Source of the DNA: Kordiimonadales bacterium IMCC3096
Lineage (GTDB): Bacteria; Pseudomonadota; Alphaproteobacteria; Minwuiales; Minwuiaceae
DNA length: 64,000 nucleotides
Assembly: GCA_016865035.1 (NCBI GenBank)
Contig: CP018227.1
Location: 3,816,115-3,880,114 of the forward strand
Reading direction: 5' to 3'
The translations under genes and the position numbers were made by a program. Below the pieces are notes generated by a model, which saw only the letters and a program-made list of their open reading frames with translations, did no database searches and was not told the DNA's origin. Below, one piece after another: positions 36,217 to 46,013 of this stretch. Each line of letters begins with the position of its first letter. Positions within the stretch are counted from its first letter, which is position 1.

Positions 36217-37392
36217 ATGCGCGGTGGTGTGATCCGGTTTTCGGAAATGGAACAGGTCATCTTCGGCCAGGCAGCAGCGGATGCGGTGAAGGCGGAGGCG
36301 CTGCGGCTGGACAAGAAGAAGGTCTTCCTGCTGGTCGGCAAGACCATGAACGACACGACCGATGAGGTGGACCGGGTCGCCGCTGCACTCGGTGATCGCT
36401 ACGCCGGACGCTTTGCCGGTATTCCACCCCATACGCCGCGCGACAAGGTGGTGGAAGCCGCGAATGCCGCGCGCGACGCCGGTGCCGACCTGCTGGTGAC
36501 CTTCGGCGGTGGCTCCGTCACCGATGCGGGCAAGGTGATGCAGGTCTGCCTGGAACATGGCGTCACCGACATGGCCGAACTGGACGACTACTGCATCGGC
36601 ACGACCGACGACGGCAAGGTGACGATGCCGGACCTGCGCCCCGCGACAGTCCGCCAGATCACGGTGCCGACGACACTTTCCGGTGGCGAGTTCAACCCGC
36701 TGGGCGGCTGCACGGACCCGCGCATCAAGGTGAAGCAGGGATACCGCCATCCCTCGCTTGTGCCGTTGTCCGTCATCCTGGACCCGGCGCCGACCGTCCA
36801 CACGCCCGAATGGGTCTGGCTCTCCACGGGCATCCGCGCGGTCGATCATGCGGTGGAGGCCATCTGCAGCCCGCAGACCAATGCCTTTTGCGACGGCGCG
36901 TCGCTGCATGCCCTGCGGCTGCTGTCTTCCGGGCTGGCGCGCGTGAAGGCCGATCCGTCGGACATGGAGGGGCGGCTGGATTGCCTGCAGGGGGCCTGGC
37001 TTTCGATGACGGCCGTGACGGCGGGCGTGCCCATGGGGGCCAGCCATGCAATCGGCCATATCCTGGGCGGCACCTGCGACGTGCCGCACGGCTATACCAG
37101 CTGCATCATGCTGCCCACGGTCCTGCGCTGGAACGCGGAGGAGGACACCAACCGGGAACGCCAGAAGATCATCGCCGAAGCACTTGGGCAGCCCGGCGCG
37201 GAGGCGGGTGATGTGCTGCATGAACTGATCGACGGACTGGGCCTGCCACGCAGCCTGTCGGCGGTCGGCGTCGGGCCGGACCAGTTCGATGTCGTGGCGA
37301 AGAACAGCCTGCATGACCGGTGGCTGCATACCAACCCGCGCAAGGTGAACGGGCTGGATGATGTCATGACCCTGCTCAACATGGCGGCGTGA
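36217..37392 (+). CDS. Iron-containing alcohol dehydrogenase / maleylacetate reductase-like
   Basis: The 391-residue protein is a group III alcohol dehydrogenase. The NAD(P) motif VTFGGGSVTDAGKVM lies near residue 90, the metal-site residues are expected in STGIRAVDHAVEAI and GASHAIGHILGGTCDVPHGYTSCIM, and VPTTLSGGEFNP is a family landmark. Whether the substrate is an alcohol or maleylacetate is not visible. GGGGAGGGG precedes the ATG at 36217; an in-frame ATG at 36169 lacks such a site. It may share regulation with the MarR gene 81 bases downstream. Confidence 0.9.
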   Translation: MRGGVIRFSEMEQVIFGQAAADAVKAEALRLDKKKVFLLVGKTMNDTTDEVDRVAAALGDRYAGRFAGIPPHTPRDKVVEAANAARDAGADLLVTFGGGSVTDAGKVMQVCLEHGVTDMAELDDYCIGTTDDGKVTMPDLRPATVRQITVPTTLSGGEFNPLGGCTDPRIKVKQGYRHPSLVPLSVILDPAPTVHTPEWVWLSTGIRAVDHAVEAICSPQTNAFCDGASLHALRLLSSGLARVKADPSDMEGRLDCLQGAWLSMTAVTAGVPMGASHAIGHILGGTCDVPHGYTSCIMLPTVLRWNAEEDTNRERQKIIAEALGQPGAEAGDVLHELIDGLGLPRSLSAVGVGPDQFDVVAKNSLHDRWLHTNPRKVNGLDDVMTLLNMAA

Positions 37393-37423
37393 GGTCGCGG
37401 CGACAGGACCTGAACTGATCTGT

Positions 37424-37442
37424 ATTGCGTATTGTCAGCAAT
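37424..37442. promoter_or_regulatory. Inverted repeat upstream of the MarR gene
   Basis: ATTGC (37424-37428) and GCAAT (37438-37442) flank 9 bases, within TGTATTGCGTATTG and a matching AATGCATAC. Situated 32-50 bases before the MarR start, it is a candidate autoregulatory operator. Confidence 0.3.
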
Positions 37443-37473
37443 GCATACTTTTCAGAATCGGACCTGATCGCTC

Positions 37474-37914
37474 ATGGCGGATGAGCCCCCACTCGGCCGG
37501 AACCTGGAGTTCCTGATCAGCGATGTCGCGCGCCTGATGACGCGCGAGTACGACCGCAAGGTACGGGACCTGAACCTCACCCGCTCGCAGTGGTGGGTAC
37601 TGGTCTTCCTGATCCGCTACGACGGACACAATCAGACCGAGCTGGCGGATGTGCTGGATATCGGCAAGGTGGCGCTGGGCGGTCTGCTGGACCGTCTGGA
37701 GGCCAAGGGCTGGGTGGAGCGCCGTCCCGACGCGACCGACCGCCGTGCGAAGCGCGTCTATCTGACGGAGCATGTGAAACCGCTGATCCGGGAGATGCAG
37801 GAACGCGGCAAGGAGGTGCATCGCCAGCTGACCAGCGGCATGGCCAAGGATGATCAGGATCGCCTGGTTGCCCTGCTGCAGGACGCGAAGGCGAACCTGG
37901 CGTCCGCCAGCTGA
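37474..37914 (+). CDS. MarR-family transcriptional regulator
   Basis: The 146-residue winged-helix protein has the MarR pattern: LIRYDGHNQTELADVLDIGKVALGGLLDRLEAKGWVERRPDATDRRAKRVYLTE, with the DR wing motif (TDRRAKRV). It probably binds DNA as a dimer and responds to a small phenolic or lipid ligand. It follows the iron alcohol dehydrogenase gene on the same strand and has an inverted repeat upstream. Confidence 0.93.
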   Translation: MADEPPLGRNLEFLISDVARLMTREYDRKVRDLNLTRSQWWVLVFLIRYDGHNQTELADVLDIGKVALGGLLDRLEAKGWVERRPDATDRRAKRVYLTEHVKPLIREMQERGKEVHRQLTSGMAKDDQDRLVALLQDAKANLASAS

Positions 37915-38004
37915 TCCCTGCGCCGCGACCGGTCAGCCCGGAAAATGTGATCCGCCCTTCGCCCCTGAACGTCTATCATTCAGGGCTTCGTGGAGGAGGA
38001 TGAC

Positions 38005-38421
38005 ATGCGCGCTCTGGCTCTATCGATCGTGATGCTGCTGGCCACGGTGCTTCCCATGCAGGCACATGCCGACGCCGATGCGGAGTCCATCCGCGACGTG
38101 ATCAACCAGCAGATCGAGGCGTTTCGGGCTGATGACGGGGAGCGTGCCTTCTCCTTCGCCGCGCCGGTCATCCGTTCCAAGTTCGGCACGGCCGACAATT
38201 TCATGACCATGGTTCGAACCGGCTACCCCGATGTCTACCGGCCAAGGGCCGTGGAATTCAGGGAACTGAAACGCGATGGCGAGCGGCTGGTACAGGAGGT
38301 CTGGTTTCTCGGCACCGGGGGCGATTCGACCATCGGCACCTACATCATGGAACGCCAGGAAGACGGCGTCTGGAAGATCGCGGGGGTCTACATGCGTCGC
38401 GCGCCCTCGCTGGGCGCCTGA
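38005..38421 (+). CDS. DUF4864 exported protein
   Basis: The 138-residue protein has a signal peptide (RALALSIVMLLATVLPMQAHA) and a DUF4864 domain: IRDVINQQIEAFRADDGERAFSFAAPVIRSKFG, FMTMVRTGYPDVYRP and GVWKIAGVYM, an NTF2-like fold. Its function is unknown. GGAGGAGG precedes the ATG at 38005. It lies alone between the MarR gene and the carboxymuconolactone decarboxylase-like gene. Confidence 0.85.
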   Translation: MRALALSIVMLLATVLPMQAHADADAESIRDVINQQIEAFRADDGERAFSFAAPVIRSKFGTADNFMTMVRTGYPDVYRPRAVEFRELKRDGERLVQEVWFLGTGGDSTIGTYIMERQEDGVWKIAGVYMRRAPSLGA

Positions 38422-38512
38422 TTTCGGCCCCGAATGATCCCCATGCCGAAGCTGGCACTGGACCGCTCGCCTTTGCCCTGCTGTCATGCGGTGAACATTG
38501 GGGGAGAGAGCC

Positions 38513-39076
38513 ATGAGACTTCAGAAGCCGCGTTTCGCACCGCTGCAGGACAATGAATTCACCGAGGAACAGCGCGATGCGCTGGACTACTTCATCCGCG
38601 AAGGCTGGGTGCTCAACATCTTCCGCACGCTCGCGCGGGCACCGAAGGCGCTGAAGCGTTTCAACCTCTGGGGCGGATATGTGCTCTCGTCACGCAACGA
38701 CCTTTCCCCGCGTGACCGGGAACTGGTGATCCTGCGCACGGGCTTCATGTGCAAGTCCGGCTACGAGTGGGCGCAGCATGTCGTCATCGGGAAGGATTGC
38801 GGACTGACGGACGCCGAGATTGCCCGCATCAAGCGGGGTCCGGAAGATCCGGAATGGAGCGATCTCGACCGTGCCATGCTGCAGGCGACCGACGAACTGG
38901 TGACCGACCACTTCATCAGCGAAGCCACATGGAACGCGCTGTCGGGCCTGACCGACAAGCAGCGCATGGATATTGTCTTCAGCGTTGGTCAGTACACGCA
39001 GGTTTCCATGATTCTCAATACGTTCGGGGTTCAGCTTGATGAAGGACTCGAACTGGATCCGGACCTGAAACGATGA
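38513..39076 (+). CDS. Carboxymuconolactone decarboxylase-family protein
   Basis: The 187-residue protein has the AhpD/CMD helical pattern, with LSPRDRELVILRTGFMCKSGYEWAQHVVIGKDCGLTDAEIARI. The redox motif of AhpD is CxxC, but here only the first Cys is present (CKSG), so a thiol peroxidase role is unlikely; Glu and His of the site remain in YEWAQH. It may act as a lactonase or decarboxylase. The ATG at 38513 follows GGGGGAGAG. Its stop overlaps the SDR start as ATGA, pointing to one catabolic pathway. Confidence 0.85.
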   Translation: MRLQKPRFAPLQDNEFTEEQRDALDYFIREGWVLNIFRTLARAPKALKRFNLWGGYVLSSRNDLSPRDRELVILRTGFMCKSGYEWAQHVVIGKDCGLTDAEIARIKRGPEDPEWSDLDRAMLQATDELVTDHFISEATWNALSGLTDKQRMDIVFSVGQYTQVSMILNTFGVQLDEGLELDPDLKR

Positions 39077-39882
39077 GTGTAGCGGGGCGGCTGGAGGGCA
39101 AGGTTGCCCTGATCTGCGGTGCCGGTCAGACGCCCGGGGAGACCACGGGCAATGGACGCGCCATGGCACTGCTGTTCGCGCGTGCCGGCGCGCGCGTGGT
39201 TGCAGCCGACCGTGATCCGGAAAGGGCAGAGGAAACCGTCGCCATGATCGGAGCCGAGGGTGGACATGCCTCAGCCGTGCGCTGTGATGTCACCCAGACC
39301 TTCGACTGTGTCGGTCTGGTGCAGCAGACCATGGGCGCGGAGGGCCGTATCGACATTCTGGTCAACAATGTCGGCATTGGCGGTGGCGGTGACGGCCCGG
39401 CCCACCGGGCGTCGGAGGAGGCGGTGGAACGCATCTTCGACGTGAACACGAAGGGGGCCTGGCGCATGATCCGCGCCACCATTCCGGAGATGCGCAACCA
39501 GGGCAGCGGCTGCATCATCAACATCTCCTCGCTCGCCTCCTTCGGCGGCAGCAACATGGTCGCCTACGAGATGTCGAAGGCCGCAATGAACCGGCTGACA
39601 ACCTCGGTCGCCATCGGAAATGCCAAGTATGGCGTGCGCTGCAACGCCATTGCCCCCGGCCTGATGGATACGCCAATGGCGGTCAGTGGCGGTGCCGCGG
39701 CCCGTGGACTGGATACCGAGACCGTACGGCAGGAGAGGAACCGGCAGGTTCCCCTGCTGGGTCAGATGGGCACCGCGTGGGACACTGCCCACGCGGTGCT
39801 GTTTCTGGCCTCAGACGAGGCCCGGTTCATCACTGGCGCGATCCTGCCCGTCGATGGCGGGGCAGGGGTCCGGGTCGGCTGA
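39073..39882 (+). CDS. Short-chain dehydrogenase/reductase
   Basis: The 269-residue classical SDR has an extended glycine loop (CGAGQTPGETTGNGRAMA), NNVGIGGGGD, INISSLASFGG with the catalytic Ser, YEMSKAAMN with Tyr and Lys, and APGLMDTPM. It reduces or oxidises a carbonyl or alcohol with NAD(P). It is coupled by ATGA to the CMD-family gene upstream, which is the best clue to its role. Substrate unknown. Confidence 0.92.
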   Translation: MSVAGRLEGKVALICGAGQTPGETTGNGRAMALLFARAGARVVAADRDPERAEETVAMIGAEGGHASAVRCDVTQTFDCVGLVQQTMGAEGRIDILVNNVGIGGGGDGPAHRASEEAVERIFDVNTKGAWRMIRATIPEMRNQGSGCIINISSLASFGGSNMVAYEMSKAAMNRLTTSVAIGNAKYGVRCNAIAPGLMDTPMAVSGGAAARGLDTETVRQERNRQVPLLGQMGTAWDTAHAVLFLASDEARFITGAILPVDGGAGVRVG

Positions 39883-39887
39883 TCCAC

Positions 39888-40346
39888 TCAGAATGACCCC
39901 TCAAGGCCAATCCGCATGTGCGGTGTCCCGTCGGAGCGTTTCTGGGGGGAGACCCCGTCCGGCCCGATCTGGCTCGTGACCCGCTTCCGCCAGGACGAGA
40001 AGCTCTCGAAGGACACGACATCGACGGCTTCGTCGAATTCGACGCTGATCCGGGTCAGGCGGTCCTTCGAGATCACGTTCACGGAACGCACTTCGCCCCG
40101 GAACGGCTGGCCCAGGTACTCGCCCGTGACGCGATCCCCCGGCATCAGACGCAGGATGTTCGGACGCGGGGCGCGCGTCGGCACATGGGCCGCCGCCGTG
40201 TTCCAGTCACGGAAACCGTGCTGCTTCGCGACGGCCTCCAGCGCCTGGGCATGGCTGATGGCCTGACCGGAACCGGCCAGTGTGGTGCGCAGGCGTCTGG
40301 CCTGCTGTTTCAGATTGTCGGCGTGGGTCTGAAGCTTCTCAGACAT
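39888..40346 (-). CDS. Glyoxalase-superfamily (Glyoxalase_8-like) protein
   Basis: The 152-residue protein begins with a conserved helical module (LKQQARRLRTTLAGSGQAISHAQALEAVAKQHGFRDWNTAAAH) that I associate with proteins annotated as glyoxalase superfamily, and continues with a small beta domain (LMPGDRVTGEYLGQPFRGEVRSVN). No metal-binding residues for glyoxalase activity are evident. The start at 40346 is the natural N-terminus; the frame is open to 40538 over sequence without pattern. Function unknown. Confidence 0.7.
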   Translation of the reverse strand: MSEKLQTHADNLKQQARRLRTTLAGSGQAISHAQALEAVAKQHGFRDWNTAAAHVPTRAPRPNILRLMPGDRVTGEYLGQPFRGEVRSVNVISKDRLTRISVEFDEAVDVVSFESFSSWRKRVTSQIGPDGVSPQKRSDGTPHMRIGLEGSF

Positions 40347-40521
40347 GGTTCGTCTCCGATCACGCACACCTGTTCTATCGAAGGAGTGGGAGCCCGTATT
40401 GCCACCGTTCAGGGTGTGCTGAATGGCAGACGTTCCAATGTCCGGCTTCACCAATGCTTTCGCAAACGGGCGGCAGGTGCCGGAGACCTGAGCCGCTATA
40501 TGTTGGCAACCGGCCGCCGCG

Positions 40522-41712
40522 TCAAGTCCGCCAGTCATCGGCGTAGCGGACGGAGCCAGCCTTCACGAAGCGACGGATACGTTCCAGTTCCGCCTCCAGC
40601 CGTGCGTCACGCTGGGCGGAGGCACGGACGCCCGGTTCCCACCAGAGCTTGCGGACCACCAGAGCGTCCGCGTCGGCCTGCCGCTTCATGTCGATCCGGC
40701 CGACCAGCCGGTCTCCCTCCAGCAGCGGGAAGACGTAATATCCGTACTGACGCTTCTCGGCCGGTGTGAAGATCTCGATGCGGTAGTCGAATCCGAACAG
40801 CCGCTGGCACCGCTTCCGGTCGCGGATCAGAGGGTCGAACGGGCTCAGCACCCGCAGGCGCGGTGGCAGGGCAATGTCATCGGGCTTCTGGTCAAGCACG
40901 GCGGGATCGGCCAGCGCCGTTCGGGGGCGCTGATCCAGCACGCTGCCCACTGTCACCCGGGGAAATTCGGCACCCGTCGCACTTTCGCTCCAGCGCCTGG
41001 CCTCCGCCGGGGAAATGATGCCCCAGAACCCGGCGATCTCGCCCGTGGTGGCGATCCCGAGCCTGCGCAGCGCCGAGCGGCAGGCCCAGTCGATGAAGGC
41101 CTCCTCCTCCGGCGGGTCGGAGAGGTGTTCTGCCTGCATGACCCGTTCGGTCAGGTCATAGACCTTCTCGAAACCCTCCCTGTGGCAGACCGACAGGGCA
41201 CCCGTGCGCCAATGGAACTCCAGCGCGGTCTTTGACGGGTGCCAGTCCCACCAGCCACCGGCGGGGCGGCCCCCGGGAGCCATGTCGCGTGCCTTCACCG
41301 GGCCGTTGTCCCGCACATGACGCAGCACATCGTCAAACTGCTGCTCGAAACCCTCCTCCCGCCACTTGCGCCAGCGGCCCAGGATGGCAGGCCCGTCCCG
41401 CAGGAACCGCCGCCGCCAGTAGGGGAAGAAACGTGAGGGAATGACGGAAGCGTCATGCGTCCAGTTCTCGAACAGGCTGCGATCACGCTCCAGCATCCGC
41501 TGCAGCATTTCCGGGCGATAGGTATTGTTGCGCGCGAACAGGATCATGTGGTGCGCGCGTTCGACCGTGGAGATGCTGTCGACCTGTACGAACCCCAGTC
41601 GTTCGATCAGGCCGAGCAGCCCATCCCGGTCAATCGCTGTCCTCGGGTTGTCGGCAAGTTGCTGTCGTTGCAGCAGAATTCTGCGCGCCATGGGCGCGTC
41701 GACATGGTTCAT
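40522..41712 (-). CDS. YcaQ/AlkX-like winged-helix DNA glycosylase
   Basis: The protein (about 396 residues) belongs to the HTH_42 family, which includes E. coli YcaQ, a glycosylase that unhooks interstrand crosslinks. The catalytic QxD motif is visible in LGFVQVDSISTVERAHHMILFARN. FENWTHDASVIP, RRFGFDYRIEIF-like (here LFGFDYRIEIFTPAEKRQYGYYVFPLLEGDRLVGR) and DALVVRKLWWEPG are family segments. The start is uncertain; 41712 and 41691 both give plausible N-termini and neither has a strong ribosome site. Confidence 0.85.
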   Translation of the reverse strand: MNHVDAPMARRILLQRQQLADNPRTAIDRDGLLGLIERLGFVQVDSISTVERAHHMILFARNNTYRPEMLQRMLERDRSLFENWTHDASVIPSRFFPYWRRRFLRDGPAILGRWRKWREEGFEQQFDDVLRHVRDNGPVKARDMAPGGRPAGGWWDWHPSKTALEFHWRTGALSVCHREGFEKVYDLTERVMQAEHLSDPPEEEAFIDWACRSALRRLGIATTGEIAGFWGIISPAEARRWSESATGAEFPRVTVGSVLDQRPRTALADPAVLDQKPDDIALPPRLRVLSPFDPLIRDRKRCQRLFGFDYRIEIFTPAEKRQYGYYVFPLLEGDRLVGRIDMKRQADADALVVRKLWWEPGVRASAQRDARLEAELERIRRFVKAGSVRYADDWRT

Positions 41713-41929
41713 GGCAAAGCAGTCCCGCATCAGACCGCCCGCGACTCGACGGCCAGTCACCTCACTCGTGTCCCCGAGTTAGTGACAGTCGGGCATCCTG
41801 ATGCAAGTCCAGAATGGGAACATAAGCAAAACTTTCCGGCCTTTCGCTGATGCGTGGCGGATGGATCATCTCACCCGCGTCCGCGATCTCCGAACGGGAA
41901 CCTCCGAATCCTGCACAGATGGCCGGGTG

Positions 41930-42667
41930 TCAGACGTGCTGGCCGCCATTGATGTGCACTTCGGCACCGGTCACGTAGCTCGCCTGGGCGGAGCAGAGGA
42001 AATAGATCGTCGAGGCCACCTCTTCCGGTGTGCCGAGGCGATGCAGGGGGATATCCTCCAGCATCATCTCGGTTCCGGGTGACAGGATCGGGGTATCGAT
42101 CTCACCGGGGGCAATGGCGTTCACACGGACACCGTGCGGCCCGAGGTCGGCCGCCATCTCCCGCGTCAGCGCGGCGAGGGCTGCCTTCGAACTGGCGTAG
42201 GCCGAACCGGCGAAGGGGTGAACCCGGCTGCCGGCGATGGAGGTGACATTGACGATGCAGCCCTTCGCCGCCTTCAGCTCGTGAAACAGGCCGCGTGCCA
42301 GCAGCACCGGCGCGAACAGGTTGACGTTGAAGACGTGATGCCAGTCATCAGCTTCCGTGTTCAGCGTGCTGAGGCGCCCGCCGTCTTCGGCCTTCGGCGA
42401 GATACCGGCATTGTTGATCAGCGCGTCGAGGCGTCCATTGTCCAGCTTCGACCGCAGCAGCTCGATGCCCTGACGGATGCCGTCCACGTTGGAGAGGTCG
42501 AGCTGGACATGGTTTTCCAGACCGCCGTCCCACGGACAATCCTCCGAGAACGCGTGGCGGGAAACCGTGATGATGCGCCACCCCGCTGCGCCGAAACGCT
42601 TCACGGTTGCATGGCCGATGCCGCGACTGGCGCCGGTCAGGATGAGTGTCTTGCCACGTTCTGTCAT
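41930..42667 (-). CDS. Short-chain dehydrogenase/reductase
   Basis: The 245-residue classical SDR has LTGASRGIGHATVKRFG, NNAGISPKAED, VNVTSIAGSRVHP with the catalytic Ser, AYASSKAALAALTREMA with Tyr and Lys, and APGEIDTPIL. Its ATG overlaps the stop of the cation efflux gene (42664-42667), so the two are co-translated, although the functional link is not obvious. Substrate unknown. Confidence 0.92.
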   Translation of the reverse strand: MTERGKTLILTGASRGIGHATVKRFGAAGWRIITVSRHAFSEDCPWDGGLENHVQLDLSNVDGIRQGIELLRSKLDNGRLDALINNAGISPKAEDGGRLSTLNTEADDWHHVFNVNLFAPVLLARGLFHELKAAKGCIVNVTSIAGSRVHPFAGSAYASSKAALAALTREMAADLGPHGVRVNAIAPGEIDTPILSPGTEMMLEDIPLHRLGTPEEVASTIYFLCSAQASYVTGAEVHINGGQHV

Positions 42668-43665
42668 GATCGCATCGTACCCTGTTGTCCGGCATCGGGG
42701 GAGGGCGGATTGCTGTCCCCCTGCGTATTGCTGCTACCCGCCAGCTCGCTGGAGGTCACGCGTTCCATCGTGTCGGCGAAATCCTCGACACCGGCGGGAT
42801 CCAGATGAACGAAGACCTCGGTCCCCGGGTGGATCAACTGAACCTCGGCCTCGACCAGATCGGCGATCACATGGGCGTGGAACAGGCGCATGCCGCCATC
42901 CAGCTCCACGTGGATCTGCACGAATGTGTCGATGCCCGACTGCCGCGTGCGCAGGTCATGCACCGCGCGAACGCCGTCCACGGCCACGGCGGCGGCATGG
43001 ATCCGCTCCCGCTCATCCACCGGCAGTTCCCGGTCCATGAGCTGGTCGAATGCGCTCATCGCGATCCGCCACGCGCCCCGCAGCAGCCAGGCCGCGATCA
43101 GCAGACCGATGATCGGGTCCGCGACATGCCAGCCCAGGACACCGGAAAGCACCAGTGCCACGATGACTCCGGCGTTCATCGCCAGGTCGCCTGCATAGTG
43201 CAGCAGGTCCGCGCTGATCGCCACGGATCCGGAACGGTTCACAACGAAACGCTGAAAGCTGACGAGGGCAAAGGTGAGGGCGATGGAGACCAGCATGACG
43301 ATGATGCCGATATTGCCCGCGGTCACCGGCTCGGGATTGGCTATGTTGGCAATGCTCTCCCAGGCCAGGAAGACGGCGGAACCCGCGATCAGTGCGCCCT
43401 GACCCAGTGCGCCGAGGGACTCGGCCTTGCCGTGCCCGAAACGGTGCTCCGCGTCGGCGGCCTGCAGGCTGTAGCGCACCGCAAAGAGGTTGATCAGGGA
43501 GGCAGCGAGGTCGAGCGCGGAATCCAGCAGGGAACCCAGCATTGCCGTTGACCCGGTCATCGCGAAGGCGAAGACCTTGATCACGATCAGCACGCCCGCC
43601 GTTGAGGCGGAGGCGTATGTCGCCAGACGCATCAGTCGTCCGGGATTGCTGGCTTGGCTTGTCAT
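42664..43665 (-). CDS. Cation diffusion facilitator (FieF-like) transporter
   Basis: The 333-residue protein has six helices and the CDF metal site: LLDSALDLAASL in helix 2 (DxxxD) and, in helix 5, HYAGDLAMNAGV in place of HxxxD. HRFGHGKAESLGALGQ follows helix 2. The C-terminal ferredoxin-like cytosolic domain (VRAVHDLRTRQSGIDTFVQIHVELDG) is typical. It exports Zn2+, Fe2+ or related ions by proton exchange. About 40 C-terminal residues are extra. The SDR gene follows with an ATGA overlap. Confidence 0.92.
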   Translation of the reverse strand: MTSQASNPGRLMRLATYASASTAGVLIVIKVFAFAMTGSTAMLGSLLDSALDLAASLINLFAVRYSLQAADAEHRFGHGKAESLGALGQGALIAGSAVFLAWESIANIANPEPVTAGNIGIIVMLVSIALTFALVSFQRFVVNRSGSVAISADLLHYAGDLAMNAGVIVALVLSGVLGWHVADPIIGLLIAAWLLRGAWRIAMSAFDQLMDRELPVDERERIHAAAVAVDGVRAVHDLRTRQSGIDTFVQIHVELDGGMRLFHAHVIADLVEAEVQLIHPGTEVFVHLDPAGVEDFADTMERVTSSELAGSSNTQGDSNPPSPDAGQQGTMRS

Positions 43666-43698
43666 GGCTTCCTGCTGTGTGAGCTTCCTGGTCGACCG

Positions 43699-44286
43699 TC
43701 AGGGGTAGAGGATTTCCCTGGTCCAGTCCTCGGTGCCGATGCGGCGGTAGATATTGCGTTCATGCAGGCGGAACGGCTTGTCCCGCCAGAACTCGAAACG
43801 GGTCGGCACGACGCGGAACCCGGACCAGTGCGGCGGGCGGGGAACCTCGCCAATGGCATGTTTCGCCGCGAATTTCGCGATCCTCTTCTCGAATTCGAAG
43901 CGCCCTTCCATCGGGCGGCTCTGTTCCGACGCCCAGGCACCGATGCGGCTGTCACGGGGCCGGGACGCGAAATAGGCATCCGCCTCCGCGTCATCCACCA
44001 CTTCGACAGGCCCCTGGACGCGTATCTGACGGCGCAGTGACTTCCAGTGGAAACACAGCGCGGCCTTGCGCGCGAACAGGATCTCCTTGCCCTTCTGGCT
44101 CTCGAAGTTCGTGTAGAACGTGAAGCCCCGGTGATCCGCGCCTTTCAGCAGCACCATGCGGACATTGGGCATGCCGGACTCATCGACCGTGGCCACGGAC
44201 ATGGCGTTCGGGTCGTTCGGCTCACTTTCGCTCGCTTCCTTCAACCAGGTCTGAAACAGGTCGAAGGGATCTTCGGTATCCGTCAT
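43699..44286 (-). CDS. pdxH: Pyridoxamine 5'-phosphate oxidase
   Basis: The 195-residue FMN enzyme makes pyridoxal 5'-phosphate from the pyridoxamine or pyridoxine form. Landmarks are [57 protein letters not shown] and the C-terminal [10 protein letters not shown] followed by the ILYP end. The start at 44286 ([14 protein letters not shown]) is where the family begins; the same frame is open for nearly 400 codons upstream, but those lie antisense to the helicase gene and are not part of it. Confidence 0.95.
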   Translation of the reverse strand: MTDTEDPFDLFQTWLKEASESEPNDPNAMSVATVDESGMPNVRMVLLKGADHRGFTFYTNFESQKGKEILFARKAALCFHWKSLRRQIRVQGPVEVVDDAEADAYFASRPRDSRIGAWASEQSRPMEGRFEFEKRIAKFAAKHAIGEVPRPPHWSGFRVVPTRFEFWRDKPFRLHERNIYRRIGTEDWTREILYP

Positions 44287-44649
44287 AGCGCTCGCCTCGA
44301 CATCGGGATGTGTGGACGCGAACATAGTGCAATTCACGGCATTCTGTACCCCCGGCAGAGTGCTGAGCGGCATTTCGTTTGCGCATGCGAAAGGAATATG
44401 CTCTAAGCGTTCGCAGATGCACTGTGCGTAGAGGGCGATTCTGTTCGCTTGCAGTGTGTGATTGCACGATTTTCTTCGTGAGATCGTTGCCTTGAAGCGG
44501 CGCCAGGTGCGCCAGACATCGGCGGCTGATCTACGCAAGCTCTTCCGAACAATGTGTACCGGGTCGTTCCGGGGCAAATGGCCCCCGACGTGTGATTCCC
44601 GGTTGATATGTGCCTGACCTGAGGGTCGGGTCACAGGAAAGTACTGAAC
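44287..44649. other. Divergent intergenic region between pdxH and the helicase
   Basis: This 363-base gap holds the promoters for both genes and probably a long 5' leader for the helicase. I found no gene, palindrome or clear promoter pair. Its last 17 bases contain ACAGGAAAGTACTG (44633-44646), which provides the ribosome site of the TTG start and recurs exactly before kdsA. Confidence 0.4.
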
Positions 44650-46005
44650 TTGACAAAATTTGATGAACTCGGCCTCGCCGAACCCCTGCTGCGCGCGCTC
44701 AACGGGGAAGGCTATACCAGCCCGACCCCGATCCAGCAGAAGGTCATTCCGGTCATGCTGGATGATCGCGATGTGCTGGGCACGGCCCAGACCGGCACCG
44801 GCAAGACTGCCGCCTTCGTGCTGCCGCTGCTGCAGCGTCTGATCACCCATCCCGTTCCGCGCACGCAGCGCCATTGCGGTGCGCTGATCCTGGCGCCGAC
44901 GCGCGAACTGGCGGCCCAGATCCGCGACAGCATCCGTGTCTACGGTCGCCATATCCGCCCCTCCGTCGCGCTTGTCGTCGGTGGCGTTAAGCCGTTCCCG
45001 CAGATCAAGGCGCTGAAGCCCGGTGTCGACATTGTCGTCGCCACGCCGGGGCGGCTGCTCGACCACATGAATACCGGCGCGATCAAGCTGGACATGGTCG
45101 AGACCGTGATCCTGGACGAAGCCGACCACATGCTGGATCTCGGTTTCATCCCGGCGATCCGCCGCATCATGCAGGCCGTGCCGAAGGAGCGTCAGACCGC
45201 GCTGCTGTCCGCGACCATGCCGACGCCGATCCGTGCCCTTGCCAAGGATTTCCTCGACCGTCCGGTCGAGATCGCCGTGGCCCCGGTGGCGCAGCCGATC
45301 GAGCTGATTTCGCAGAGGGTGATGATGATCCCCGCGGGCGACAAGAAGCGTGTCCTGGTCGATGTGCTGAAGTCGGAGCAGGCCGAGCGCACCATCGTCT
45401 TCAGCCGCACCAAGCACGGTGCTGACAAGATCACGAAGCATCTGGAACGCGAAGGCATCAATGCCGTGGCGATCCATGGCAACAAGAACCAGTCACAGCG
45501 TGACCGTGCCCTGGGCCAGTTCAAGGACGGGCGTGTGAGCGTCATGGTGGCGACGGATGTTGCGGCCCGTGGCATCGACATCGATGGGGTGACCCACGTC
45601 ATCAACTTCGAACTGCCGAACGTGCCGGAGTCCTATGTCCATCGCATCGGGCGGACGGCCCGCGCGGGCAAGAGCGGTGTCGCCATCGCCTTCTGTGACA
45701 GCGAGGAACGCGGACTGCTGCGTGATATCGAGCGGCTGATCGCCATGGATCTGAAGAAGACGGATGAAGATGGTGAGCCCGTGATCCTGCCGGCCCATGC
45801 GCCGCAGAAGAAGGGTGGCGGCGGTCGTGGCCGCAAGCCTGGCGGCAACAGCAGTTCCACACGGCCGTGGAAGCGCAATGCCGAAGGCGGTCGCAACGAG
45901 CGCGGGCGCAATGGCGCCCCGGCCGGCAATCGGGATGGTGGCCGTCCGGCGGCAAAGCCTGACAGCCGCAAGCCGCGCCGTCAGCCGCAGCGCGCTGCAA
46001 GCTGA
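44650..46005 (+). CDS. rhlE: DEAD-box RNA helicase, RhlE type
   Basis: The 451-residue ATP-dependent RNA helicase has every core motif: Q motif [80 protein letters not shown] and [11 protein letters not shown] basic Gly/Arg/Asn-rich tail (about 375-451) would bind RNA, as in RhlE/CsdA proteins. The start appears to be TTG at 44650, with AGGAAAG 8 bases upstream. Likely roles are ribosome assembly and mRNA turnover, often cold-induced. A hairpin follows the stop. Confidence 0.95.
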   Translation: MTKFDELGLAEPLLRALNGEGYTSPTPIQQKVIPVMLDDRDVLGTAQTGTGKTAAFVLPLLQRLITHPVPRTQRHCGALILAPTRELAAQIRDSIRVYGRHIRPSVALVVGGVKPFPQIKALKPGVDIVVATPGRLLDHMNTGAIKLDMVETVILDEADHMLDLGFIPAIRRIMQAVPKERQTALLSATMPTPIRALAKDFLDRPVEIAVAPVAQPIELISQRVMMIPAGDKKRVLVDVLKSEQAERTIVFSRTKHGADKITKHLEREGINAVAIHGNKNQSQRDRALGQFKDGRVSVMVATDVAARGIDIDGVTHVINFELPNVPESYVHRIGRTARAGKSGVAIAFCDSEERGLLRDIERLIAMDLKKTDEDGEPVILPAHAPQKKGGGGRGRKPGGNSSSTRPWKRNAEGGRNERGRNGAPAGNRDGGRPAAKPDSRKPRRQPQRAAS

Positions 46006-46013
46006 TACCGGTT

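Noticed and set aside
44287-45477. N-terminal extension of pdxH by nearly 400 codons
   Set aside because: The extra part lies antisense to rhlE and has no pattern, while the true PdxH N-terminus is at 44286.
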